DNA of 64,000 bases from an uncultured Oleispira sp. (GTDB taxonomy: Bacteria > Pseudomonadota > Gammaproteobacteria > Pseudomonadales > Oceanobacteraceae), in assembly GCA_913019965.1 (NCBI GenBank), contig CAJVZR010000014.1:1-64000 (forward strand). Direction: 5' to 3'. The translations under genes and the position numbers were made by a program. Shown here piece after piece: positions 33,112 through 41,566 of this stretch; positions within the stretch are counted from its first letter, which is position 1; every line of letters begins with the position of its first letter. The notes under the pieces were generated by a model. That model was not told where the DNA came from and ran no database searches. It saw only the letters and a list, made by a program, of their open reading frames with translations.

Positions 33112-34341
33112 TTACCCTGTGCTGATACTCTCTGCACCTTGATTATCAGAATTGAAAACAATCACCCGATTTCGCCCTGCTTCTTTCGCCAAATATAGAG
33201 CACTATCAGCTCTTTCAAGCACATTTAGCCAACTTTCATTGGCTAAATCACACTCTGTGGCACCAAAGCTAGCCGTTATTTCAACCTTACTTCGAGACTG
33301 ATGATCATATGAATGACTCGCAATTTTCATGCGGAGTTTTTCCGCAATAAACTTAGCTTTTTCAACCGTTGTATCAGGCAATAGTAAAATAAATTCTTCC
33401 CCGCCAAAGCGCGCAATACTATCGTAAGCACGGGTATTTTTAGTGAGAATATTAGCAACGGATATTAATACCTTATCGCCAACATTATGGCCATAGCGAT
33501 CATTTAAGCGCTTAAAATGATCAATATCGAGCATAATTACAGATAAGGGAGCACGACTTCTTACTGAGCGAGAATGCTCGTTATGGATAATTTCTTCTAG
33601 TGCCCGACGATTAAGAACTTTAGTTAATGGGTCATGAGTTGCTTGCTCTTTTAATACTTTCTGAACTTTATGGCTTACGATCCATACAAGACCAAAGCTG
33701 GTGATAATCACCACAAATTGATAAACGATAATGGATAACGAATGCATTAAACCAGCGCTCATAAAATCCTGTAATGGTTCTTCCGATAAGGTAAACAAAG
33801 CACGAAAAGCAAAAAAAGTCGCAAAGAATAAAAAAGATAAGGCGATGGATAAATTCGCATAATGTTGATTTATCTGATGCGCCACCAGCAAAGTCCGCAT
33901 GATGAATACGCATTGAATGCTCACAATAATACTTATCGCGACAATTCTTGCATTAGTATTGTAATCAACATAAGTAAATATCAACATAAAAATCAGCACG
34001 GTTGATAACATATAACCGTGTATTTTTTTTAATGCCTCCTTATCGAATTCATAAAATAAGACTAAGCCTAAATGAATCAGTGCCATGCTGAGCGCCAATA
34101 AAGTATTAGGAATGACAATAGAAAAAAAATCAGGGATATAATTACGCAGGCCGATTAATAAGAAAGCACTACTGCTCATTAAGAAGGCATAACCGACAAA
34201 TTGAATGCCCTTGATGCTTGGATAATACCGAGAGTACATTAACAAACAGCCAGCAAAGGATAAGCTGACTAAAATGTTGTTAACGGATAATGTTCGTAGA
34301 TCAAGGAATTCTTGCACACGCCCCTCAATATTCAATTTCAA
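33112..34341 (-). CDS. Membrane-bound diguanylate cyclase (GGDEF)
   Basis: A 409-residue protein. About seven membrane helices fill residues ~20-225, resembling a 7TM sensor module. A GGDEF domain follows (DPLTKVLNRRALEE, MLDIDHFKRLNDRYGHNVGD, and RFGGEEF). The active-site GGEEF is intact, so it should make cyclic di-GMP from two GTP. A clear RxxD inhibitory motif is not obvious. It is separated from rlmF by 36 bases on the same strand. The signal sensed by the membrane part is unknown. Confidence 0.9.
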   Translation of the reverse strand: MKLNIEGRVQEFLDLRTLSVNNILVSLSFAGCLLMYSRYYPSIKGIQFVGYAFLMSSSAFLLIGLRNYIPDFFSIVIPNTLLALSMALIHLGLVLFYEFDKEALKKIHGYMLSTVLIFMLIFTYVDYNTNARIVAISIIVSIQCVFIMRTLLVAHQINQHYANLSIALSFLFFATFFAFRALFTLSEEPLQDFMSAGLMHSLSIIVYQFVVIITSFGLVWIVSHKVQKVLKEQATHDPLTKVLNRRALEEIIHNEHSRSVRSRAPLSVIMLDIDHFKRLNDRYGHNVGDKVLISVANILTKNTRAYDSIARFGGEEFILLLPDTTVEKAKFIAEKLRMKIASHSYDHQSRSKVEITASFGATECDLANESWLNVLERADSALYLAKEAGRNRVIVFNSDNQGAESISTG

Positions 34342-34484
34342 ACGAATACATCAGCATTTAGTACTAACGGTAATGTATTAACTATAGCGAGGTATTCAGT
34401 TTTCAGAGAAACTTACATGTCACAAGTGACACATTAGTCCTTAATAACCAGTCGCTAAATTGTAGTCAGCGTAACAATGAGTCA

Positions 34485-34802
34485 TCAGCTTCCAAACTTA
34501 AGCAAAGCCACCCCGGCAATAATAAAAGCAATGCCCATATAGCGAATAAAACTGGTTGGATCAGAAAAAAATACAACCCCAACAATAAACGTCCCCGAAG
34601 CCCCTATACCGGTCCAGATGGCATACGAAGTACCAATAGGAATATCGCGCTGAGCAAGCCAGAGTAAGGCGCCACTGATGGTCATAAACACCACTGCCAC
34701 AGAGAGTCCCATTAACCGATGCTCTTCCTGCTGAGCCAATTTAAGCCCGACAGGCCAACCAATCTCAAACAGACCCGCGAGTAATAAATAGATCCATGCC
34801 AT
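34485..34802 (-). CDS. SMR family efflux pump, Gdx/SugE-like
   Basis: A 105-residue four-helix protein. It has the small multidrug resistance layout with Glu13 in the first helix (LFEIGWPVGLKLA) and WTGIGASGTF in the third. The W-x-x-GLK wording and TSYAIWTGIGA are like SugE/Gdx proteins, which export guanidinium, rather than EmrE. AAGGCGG precedes the ATG. I looked for the ACGG hairpins of a guanidine-II riboswitch in the ~120 bases upstream and found none. Alternative: a quaternary-ammonium pump. Confidence 0.85.
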   Translation of the reverse strand: MAWIYLLLAGLFEIGWPVGLKLAQQEEHRLMGLSVAVVFMTISGALLWLAQRDIPIGTSYAIWTGIGASGTFIVGVVFFSDPTSFIRYMGIAFIIAGVALLKFGS

Positions 34803-34867
34803 AGCATCCGCCTTAAAAGATTCAATAGTTTAAGGTTAGTTCACTCACTGGCTTTTCTACAGGCACA

Positions 34868-34904
34868 AAAAAACCGCAGGTTATTAAATAAGCTGCGGTT
34901 TTTT
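34868..34904 (-). terminator. Terminator after slyD-like gene
   Basis: AAAAAACCGCAG (34868-34879) pairs with CTGCGGTTTTTT (34893-34904), a 12-bp stem with a 13-base loop. Poly-A at 34867-34873 gives a T-run in minus-strand transcripts. It lies 17 bases after the stop of the FKBP gene and before the SMR gene on the same strand. Confidence 0.9.
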
Positions 34905-34921
34905 GTCAGTCAGATCAGCGC

Positions 34922-35404
34922 TTAGTGCTGGTGACCGCCTTCGCCATGTACGTGGCCATGAGCGATTTCTTCGTCAGTCGCATCACGTACGGCTTCAACT
35001 GTTACGTCGAAGGTCAATGCTTTGCCTGCTAGCGGGTGGTTGCCATCAACCGTAACCATGTTGTCTTCAACCGCAGTTACGATCAAGTTCATTGGACCTT
35101 GCTCAGTTTCAGCTGTGAATGCCATACCTGGCTCTACCGTTTCAACGCCTTCAAACGCTTCCATAGGCACTTCTTGAACGCCTTCTGGGTTGTATTCGCC
35201 ATACGCTTTAGCTGGCTCAACAGTGGTTTTGATCTGGTCGCCAACGTTCTTGCCAATCAAAGCTTCTTCAAGACCCTGAATAACGTTCTGTGCGCCGATC
35301 AAAAATACTAACGGCTCGCCACCTTCAGAAGAATCGATGATTTGGCCTTGCTCATCCATTACGGTGTACTGAATGCTTGCTACTTTGTTTGCTGCGATTG
35401 TCAT
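34922..35404 (-). CDS. slyD: SlyD-like FKBP-type peptidyl-prolyl isomerase (paralogue 1)
   Basis: A 160-residue prolyl isomerase and chaperone. The FKBP core (VASIQYTVMDEQGQII, EGGEPLVFLIG, IQGLEEALIGKNVGD) encloses an inserted flap domain (YGEYNPEGVQEVP). The chain ends in a His-rich tail, HGHVHGEGGHQH, which binds nickel or zinc in SlyD. It is cytoplasmic. A strong terminator follows. A second SlyD-like gene with the same kind of tail lies at 51859-52341. Their split of work, folding versus metal delivery, is unknown. Confidence 0.9.
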   Translation of the reverse strand: MTIAANKVASIQYTVMDEQGQIIDSSEGGEPLVFLIGAQNVIQGLEEALIGKNVGDQIKTTVEPAKAYGEYNPEGVQEVPMEAFEGVETVEPGMAFTAETEQGPMNLIVTAVEDNMVTVDGNHPLAGKALTFDVTVEAVRDATDEEIAHGHVHGEGGHQH

Positions 35405-35457
35405 GTGACGGATCTCGTAATTTTTTGGGTTTAATAATGGCGATATTGTATGAGAAG

Positions 35458-36720
35458 TTAATAGCGATGACTAGCAAATTTGCCTTTGTTTAACCACGCA
35501 TTGAAATTGCGACTCGCGCCATCGATTCCCTCTGGGTAATTTTGACCAAATAACTGTTGTGCACTGATCTTACGACAAGGATTTTGACCATAAAAGGCAA
35601 AACTGCGCTTAAGCCACTCACGACCTGCCTGATGGTCGAGCAAGAAGTAGATGCTGGCCACCGCTTGCAGATAGTTCATTTGAGAATCGGCGCCATAAAA
35701 GTCTTGATGCTCGGTATTGGCGAGCTGCTTCATACTGGCCCCTTGTAAGCGGCCATACTGATTCACTCTAGGCTGAGCAATGACTACATTCATCTGCCAG
35801 CGAAAGCTTTCCATATATTCCGCCAGCCCTTCATTGATCCATACAGGAACAGGCCCTAACATCCCTGCTAGCATAGCGTGGGTCATTTCATGGCGGGCAA
35901 TGGCCATGGTTTGCTCATTCGTCGGATAGCGCGGTAGGTAGATGGTATTACTGGCCGAGCTGTAATACGCCCCCCACTGAACATTGGCCTGCTGTTTTTC
36001 ACGCTGGGCTTCGAAGTCTTTCACATCTTTGAATAAGATGATTTTTAAGTTGATCTGGCGCTGGTAGATTTTCGGCACGTAATGGCTTAATACCTTATGT
36101 ACCAGTTTACCCTGCTTTTTGATTTCACTTTCAATCAGGCTATCCCCCGCCCAATTAGGGTACTCGATGGATAATTTGACCGCTTGCTGCAACGCTTCGT
36201 ATTGCTTACTCAGGTCTTGTACTTTTGACTCGTTTTCTAGATTGGGATTTTCGCCATAGTGAGTACGGCCATGTTCATCGACCCACTTATAAATTTTTTG
36301 TTTACTGACATTATCCAGACCTTGAGTCTTTGGCTTACGACAGAGCATCTTCGCGGCGTAATGCTGTCCTGTGCTTTGCCAGTCGAAAGCTTGCCCGTGC
36401 TCATTTTCGTTCTGTTCATTATTTTCTGATTGTTTAAATTTCTCTCGCTTTAATCTCTGCTCAGCTTCGTACTCTTGCTCTTGCTGTAACTCTTCTAGCG
36501 CCCTGTCATGGTCTTGTAGGCGTAATTCATACAGTTGAGTTAATAATGGATAATAAGGGTCTAGCTGAATTTCACGGGCTAGATCATCGCGACCTAAAGC
36601 CTCTAGCAATTGTTGGCGCTGAAAAGGCTCACAGCTGAACCATACAACTTCCATGGATAGAAAGAATGCTAATAGCATGAAGAGAATACGAGAGAAGCTT
36701 TTGATAAAGTAATTGTTCAT
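35458..36720 (-). CDS. Exported gluzincin-like metallopeptidase with DUF4124-type segment
   Basis: A 420-residue protein with an N-terminal hydrophobic segment (residues ~9-28). Residues ~130-160 (KIYKWVDEHGRTHYGENP) match a DUF4124-type motif. The C-terminal half carries HEMTH (HExxH zinc motif) and the downstream glutamate in NEGLAEYME, as in gluzincin or peptidase-MA-like proteins. A charged, Gln/Glu-rich helix (about residues 60-110) lies between. It starts 4 bases after the DUF748 protein on the same strand, so the two are co-transcribed, probably acting in the envelope. Its substrate is unknown. Confidence 0.75.
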   Translation of the reverse strand: MNNYFIKSFSRILFMLLAFFLSMEVVWFSCEPFQRQQLLEALGRDDLAREIQLDPYYPLLTQLYELRLQDHDRALEELQQEQEYEAEQRLKREKFKQSENNEQNENEHGQAFDWQSTGQHYAAKMLCRKPKTQGLDNVSKQKIYKWVDEHGRTHYGENPNLENESKVQDLSKQYEALQQAVKLSIEYPNWAGDSLIESEIKKQGKLVHKVLSHYVPKIYQRQINLKIILFKDVKDFEAQREKQQANVQWGAYYSSASNTIYLPRYPTNEQTMAIARHEMTHAMLAGMLGPVPVWINEGLAEYMESFRWQMNVVIAQPRVNQYGRLQGASMKQLANTEHQDFYGADSQMNYLQAVASIYFLLDHQAGREWLKRSFAFYGQNPCRKISAQQLFGQNYPEGIDGASRNFNAWLNKGKFASHRY

Positions 36721-36724
36721 AAAA

Positions 36725-38914
36725 TCAGAACCCCATACTCACGATGGCATCTTCACCCTTCTGTGGCTGACACGTCGTCACCCGAGGTAGCAAGCCATTA
36801 TGTTTATTTTTAAACCAAGCTTTAATATTCCCCGAACGTTTTAACGCGAGTTGCTGCCAAGTATTCGTTTTGTCCAAGGTCTTACTTTCTCCCTCACTGG
36901 CAAAACCACAGACCTGTAATTCCAGCTCTTCTTTCTCTTTCATCATGGCAGCAACTTTCTCCAGATACAGAGCCTGCGTTTCAGATACTTCTGTGATCAG
37001 CGGCTCATATTTTAGATCATCCAGACGAATCGCCATTAGATATTTTCCCGCATAGCTGGATAAAGTGATCAGTGCCCCATAGGGCTGAAGTGACTGTTTA
37101 AGATAATACGTCGCCGCTTCTTTTAACGCCAATAAGCTTAATTGATTGATTAAATCATCCAACCCGACATCAGGGTCATTAATATTCCCCGTCAACGGCA
37201 TGGTCAGCCTAATATTATTATTGTCGTCACGCAGAATCGACAGCACAGTATCCACTGGCATAGAGATCTGCTTACCTAAGCGATCGATGGTGGCTTTGTC
37301 TACCGGTAATAACTCGCTATTACGCAGCAGAATATCGGCTTCACCATTCATCTCGGCATTTCGAATCGCCAACTGCACATCCAATTTCAGCGCCCCTTTC
37401 TGCACGTGATAACCCATGGCATTAGCGGTATAACCATTAAACGGCACAAGATTGAGTTGCTTTACCGTTAAATTCATTTGGCCTTCAGGTTGCCCGTTTA
37501 ATAACCCCAACTGCCCGTCTACTGCAATCTGGTTGTATTCATCCAATGCAAATTGCATCTGTATTGAGCTTCCTTGGGCTAGCTGGTTACTATCAATAGC
37601 TCCGATTTCGATTTTTTCAATGGCCAAACGTACCTTGCCTTGGGGCTGCACACTCTGATCATCAAAATGAATATAGCTGGAACCTGGCGGGCCTTGCTGA
37701 CGCAGTCCGACAATAGAGAAGGAAATTTGTTTTTCATCTTGAGCCATTTGCTCTTCTGCTGCTTCAGCCGATACTGACTCTTCAGGTTCGACAGAGCCTG
37801 CTCTCTCTTCTTCCGCCGATACGGGAAGTCCAGCCAAAAGACCATTACTCTGTTTAACCAGTTGTGCGATTAATCCTTGGTATGTATGCAAACCAGTGTT
37901 CAACATCAAGCCTTCTTTATGAATAGGGTTCACACGAATATCATCGACCTGATATTTTTCCAGCGCGAATAACGTCGCTTCTTGATCATCGCCTAACGCT
38001 ATATTTTCTATTATCAACTCTTCCACACTTTGCACTGCTGCACTGGCATCAACTCCCTGTAACATCAATTTTTGCAGAGTAAAACGCGGCGCTTGAGCCG
38101 CCTTCATGTCGATACCCGATATAACTAAATCGCCTTTCAATACGGGGTCTTGCCAAAGTGAGGAAACAGCTCCTTGCCAGCTTAGCTTGAGCGGTTGATT
38201 CAGTGTCACAACGTCTGGGGTTTCCAAATTCAACTCACTCAGCTGAACTTCTATCTGCAATGGTACATCACCTGAGTTATCGGTTGATAAGTCGGTTAAT
38301 AATATCTGCTGAATTTCTAAACCCGCTTTCATTCCCTGCTGGCTAAACTGATAACGATGATCTGTTAAAAGCAGCTTATCGAGACGCATGCGCCAGGCTT
38401 CATTAGCAGTTTCACTTTTAGAAGACTCTTTTTCTAACATCTCTTTTTCTAACATCTCTTTTTCTAAAGACTCGGCATTCGCAGGAGTTGCCGAAGTCGT
38501 CAGAGGAATGGTTAAACCAGCAAGACTCAGTTTCTTTTTCTCGACGGCTTCTTTCAATACGGCACCAAAATCGATGCCTGAAATTTCAATCTGCTCGATA
38601 TGCAGTTGGCGCGAAAATAACGCCAATACATTTAAGTTTATATCCACTCGCTCTAGCCGAGTTGCTTTCAAGTCACTACTTGGTCCTGGATGCGATAATT
38701 GCAGATTATCAAACCTCAATTCACCTGTTATCAATGACAGGTTCCAGTCCTCAAGCTCGAGCTGATACTGTTCCCCTTGATCGCTATACCAGGATTTTAA
38801 GTACAATAAACCTGACGCTGGCAAAATCGTGGTCAGCAGTGCATTGATTATAAAAACAAAGACCAATAGATAAAATAGTCCACGAGCAAAGGTGCTAGGT
38901 AAAAATCGCTTCAT
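36725..38914 (-). CDS. DUF748 family AsmA-like envelope protein
   Basis: A 729-residue protein with one N-terminal membrane helix (residues ~10-30, GLFYLLVFVFIINALLTTI) and a long periplasmic beta-rich body of DUF748/AsmA type. NIRLTMPLTGNINDPDVGLDD is the typical late block. The C-terminal ~90 residues carry an OmpA-like pattern (VCGFASEGESK and RSGNIKAWF). A coded repeat (LEKEM three times, 38426-38470) lies near residue 155. AsmA-like proteins are thought to move lipids or influence outer-membrane assembly. It is the first gene of a unit with the gluzincin-like protein. Confidence 0.82.
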   Translation of the reverse strand: MKRFLPSTFARGLFYLLVFVFIINALLTTILPASGLLYLKSWYSDQGEQYQLELEDWNLSLITGELRFDNLQLSHPGPSSDLKATRLERVDINLNVLALFSRQLHIEQIEISGIDFGAVLKEAVEKKKLSLAGLTIPLTTSATPANAESLEKEMLEKEMLEKESSKSETANEAWRMRLDKLLLTDHRYQFSQQGMKAGLEIQQILLTDLSTDNSGDVPLQIEVQLSELNLETPDVVTLNQPLKLSWQGAVSSLWQDPVLKGDLVISGIDMKAAQAPRFTLQKLMLQGVDASAAVQSVEELIIENIALGDDQEATLFALEKYQVDDIRVNPIHKEGLMLNTGLHTYQGLIAQLVKQSNGLLAGLPVSAEEERAGSVEPEESVSAEAAEEQMAQDEKQISFSIVGLRQQGPPGSSYIHFDDQSVQPQGKVRLAIEKIEIGAIDSNQLAQGSSIQMQFALDEYNQIAVDGQLGLLNGQPEGQMNLTVKQLNLVPFNGYTANAMGYHVQKGALKLDVQLAIRNAEMNGEADILLRNSELLPVDKATIDRLGKQISMPVDTVLSILRDDNNNIRLTMPLTGNINDPDVGLDDLINQLSLLALKEAATYYLKQSLQPYGALITLSSYAGKYLMAIRLDDLKYEPLITEVSETQALYLEKVAAMMKEKEELELQVCGFASEGESKTLDKTNTWQQLALKRSGNIKAWFKNKHNGLLPRVTTCQPQKGEDAIVSMGF
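38426..38470. repeat. 15-bp coding repeat, three copies
   Basis: CTCTTTTTCTAACAT is repeated at 38426, 38441 and, with a changed last part, 38456. It encodes LEKEM-LEKEM-LEKES in a linker of the DUF748 protein. Slippage could change its length in frame. Confidence 0.85.
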
Positions 38915-39091
38915 AATAAAATTATTTAATAATAAATTCGAATGCCAAGCAGTTTAATATAAATGATCCTATAAACACCACTTTAATAGTAAAACAGCCT
39001 ATAAAAATCGGAGTATTTTCCAGCGTTAAATTCAGCATAAACTAAAATTAACGTAGGGTTTAAAACTATCCAAAACGATCACGGTGGCTGT

Positions 39092-40765
39092 ATGTATGCA
39101 CTAAAATCAGAAGATTATTCCACAAGAAATCTAGCCGAAAATAGCAGTCCTCCTTACACACTTCCATTGAATGATTTTGGCGAAAGCAACGATCAACTTG
39201 CCGATCAAATCACCACCCTGTCTGGGCAAATAAACGCCGCCACTTATCGTTTCTTAAAACTCATCGCCGAATTCGATCGTCGACAAGCATGGGCAGGCTT
39301 TGGTATTCGTTCTTGTGCCCATTGGCTTAGCTGGAAATGCGGTATAGCCATGAGCGCTGCTCGAGAAAAAGTCAGAACCGCACGCGCCTTAGAGGGCTTA
39401 CCCGGTATTAATACCGCTTTTCAAAAAGGCGAATTAAGCTTTTCAAAAGTCCGTGCCATGACCCGAGTTGCTACTGATGAAAATGAATCGCATTTTTTGA
39501 ACATAGCTGAGTACGGCACAGCCCAACATATGGAAGTTTTTGTTAAAGCCTTTCGCAAAGTAAGTCGTATTGCCGATAAAGCAGAAGACTTTAATGCCGC
39601 CGAAGTGGATGAAAATAGAAAAAGTATTTTAGGTGAAAGTCAGCACGAATTAAGACAGCAGCAGTCTCAGCAAGAGAATCGCAGTGTAACCTGTTACCAA
39701 GACGATGAGGGGATGTGGATTATTAAAGCCAAATTGCCTGCGGAAGAAGGCGGCTTAATAGTAAAAGCCCTAAGCCATCTGGGCGATCAACTAGCGAATA
39801 CTGAATCTAACTTATCGACCAAGGAACTAGACGAAAAGACAAATGAAAAACCGCCTCAAAAGAGTGCAAAAGGCGTTTCAGCGGAAACTTTTTCACTCAA
39901 TATACAAGAAGAAAAACTAACCTTCCCCCAGCGCCGCGCAGATGCATTCGTTGCAATAGCAGAGCATTATCTTGCCAGTGCTGAGACTAACTCTGAAACT
40001 AACCCACAAAATCTGCTTTCATTAAAAGGCGCGGAACGCTGTCAGTTAATCATGCATATTCGGGCGGGTAGCAACCATCCAGAAGGTACACCAACCGATG
40101 TAAACTTAGACGACCGCTGGCTGATTCCCAATACCGCAAGGCGCTTGGCCTGCGATGCGGGCTTACTAGTGGTAGAAGAAGATGAAGTTGGTAATGTATT
40201 AAACATTGGCCGCCGCTCACGGATTATTCCACCTGCCATGTCACGAGCCTTAACAATTCGTGATGGTGGTTGTCAGTTTCCGGGCTGTTGTGAAAGGCGC
40301 TACGTAGAAGGTCACCATATTAAACACTGGGCTGATGGTGGTGAAACTAAGTTAGATAATCTAGTTACCCTGTGTAGGTATCACCATAGAGAATTGCATA
40401 AAGGATCGTTCTTTCTTGCGCTTAAACCTTTAGCCGCTCCTTTATCAACTCATAAACAGCCCGTACGTTTTGCAGAGCGGTTATGCTTTTCGAAAGTCGA
40501 GCAGTACTTTAATTCACCTGTGAGTCGTTTTTCCAATAAAGATAACAAAGATCAACTCATCCCCGTAAACCCAGCAAAGTTTACCTGCGCTTGTTGTGAC
40601 CATACGGAGCTAGCTAACAGCCTACCCAGCTCTCTCTATAATGCGATCGATGCAAAAACGGCCGTCACGAAATGGGCTGGGGAATCTTTGGATGTAAGTT
40701 TGGCGATTGATTGCCTATTGAGTGATGGTAAAAAGGTCACAATATCGAATCGTCGTAAGCATTGA
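39092..40765 (+). CDS. DUF222-HNH endonuclease (13E12 family)
   Basis: A 557-residue protein. The N-terminal half is a DUF222 domain (AATYRFLKLIAEFDRRQAW, SCAHWLSWKCGI, AREKVRTARAL). The C-terminal part holds an HNH nuclease: CQFPGC...GHHIKHWADGGET...LVTLCRYHHRELH, with metal-binding Cys and His residues. The middle (residues ~190-290) is variable and charged. Such proteins are most common in actinobacteria but also occur in marine gammaproteobacteria, often as lone genes. No partner methylase or phage gene is near. The activity is probably DNA cutting; the biological role is unknown. Confidence 0.88.
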   Translation: MYALKSEDYSTRNLAENSSPPYTLPLNDFGESNDQLADQITTLSGQINAATYRFLKLIAEFDRRQAWAGFGIRSCAHWLSWKCGIAMSAAREKVRTARALEGLPGINTAFQKGELSFSKVRAMTRVATDENESHFLNIAEYGTAQHMEVFVKAFRKVSRIADKAEDFNAAEVDENRKSILGESQHELRQQQSQQENRSVTCYQDDEGMWIIKAKLPAEEGGLIVKALSHLGDQLANTESNLSTKELDEKTNEKPPQKSAKGVSAETFSLNIQEEKLTFPQRRADAFVAIAEHYLASAETNSETNPQNLLSLKGAERCQLIMHIRAGSNHPEGTPTDVNLDDRWLIPNTARRLACDAGLLVVEEDEVGNVLNIGRRSRIIPPAMSRALTIRDGGCQFPGCCERRYVEGHHIKHWADGGETKLDNLVTLCRYHHRELHKGSFFLALKPLAAPLSTHKQPVRFAERLCFSKVEQYFNSPVSRFSNKDNKDQLIPVNPAKFTCACCDHTELANSLPSSLYNAIDAKTAVTKWAGESLDVSLAIDCLLSDGKKVTISNRRKH

Positions 40766-40922
40766 GACCTTGAGGCTAAAAGTATGCTCTAGATGAGCAT
40801 TTTATTTTTCCACTATGATGAGTATTCATGTAATTCGCACTTGGCTAATATCCAAGTCTGAAGCTAGGACTTCTAAGTTTATTCATTATGTAAAAAATCT
40901 CTACTCAAAGAACCCCTTCTCC

Positions 40923-41408
40923 TTATTCAGGGTCGGGTAAAAAGTATCCTTCACCAACATCTACATAGCCGTCATCACATGACGCATCCTGATTAAATAT
41001 GTGGTATTCCCAATCAGTTGCATTTGGCTGTCCTTCTGTAATAGTACGACATATTTTATACATACTTAGAGTATCAACATTGAATTCAACTCGCTGATTC
41101 ACTTCAGGCTTGGAGGTTTCACACAATGCATCTATCGCTCCAGACTTCACTGATCCTCTGCCTTTTTCAAAGCGCAATTTTATTCTTTTTAACTCCCCAG
41201 ATTTTAGAGCCTCTGTAAAATATATGGGTTCCATATTATCCGGATATTTATCATTTAAATTTGGATAACGAAAATCCAAACTAATGCCAGCATCCAAACT
41301 ATTTTTAATCGTTACATACTCTGTTTTTTCATAAGGGCAGCCGGATACACAGCCAGTAAAGGAAAGTACTGCTAGAATAACTATACTAAAGTTGATTATA
41401 TTTTTCAT
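40923..41408 (-). CDS. Hypothetical lipoprotein
   Basis: A 161-residue protein with a lipoprotein signal (VILAVLSFTGC, lipobox FTGC) followed by a second Cys at CP. The mature part is beta-rich with a few paired Cys (DALCETS, YKICRT, ASCDDG), likely forming disulfides in the periplasm. It has no recognised domain. It stands alone between the convergent HNH gene and the same-strand helicase gene. Confidence 0.68.
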   Translation of the reverse strand: MKNIINFSIVILAVLSFTGCVSGCPYEKTEYVTIKNSLDAGISLDFRYPNLNDKYPDNMEPIYFTEALKSGELKRIKLRFEKGRGSVKSGAIDALCETSKPEVNQRVEFNVDTLSMYKICRTITEGQPNATDWEYHIFNQDASCDDGYVDVGEGYFLPDPE

Positions 41409-41566
41409 AACATATCCATGAGGGCGTAGGCGTACAACAAACTATCTAGGAGAAAGGTAAACAGCTATTTCCCTTTAGCCTCTAGTAAGTTAACAGATCC
41501 CTGTTTAATTTTTCGTTGATAGTACACACTTTAAGAAGTTGATACAACAGATACTAGCCTTATCAA

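Noticed and set aside
34803-34867. Guanidine-II riboswitch before the Gdx/SugE-like gene
   Set aside because: No paired ACGG/ACGR hairpins are present in the leader.
38388-38847. Plus-strand open frames within the DUF748 gene
   Set aside because: They are antisense shadows of a well-supported minus-strand gene and have no ribosome sites.
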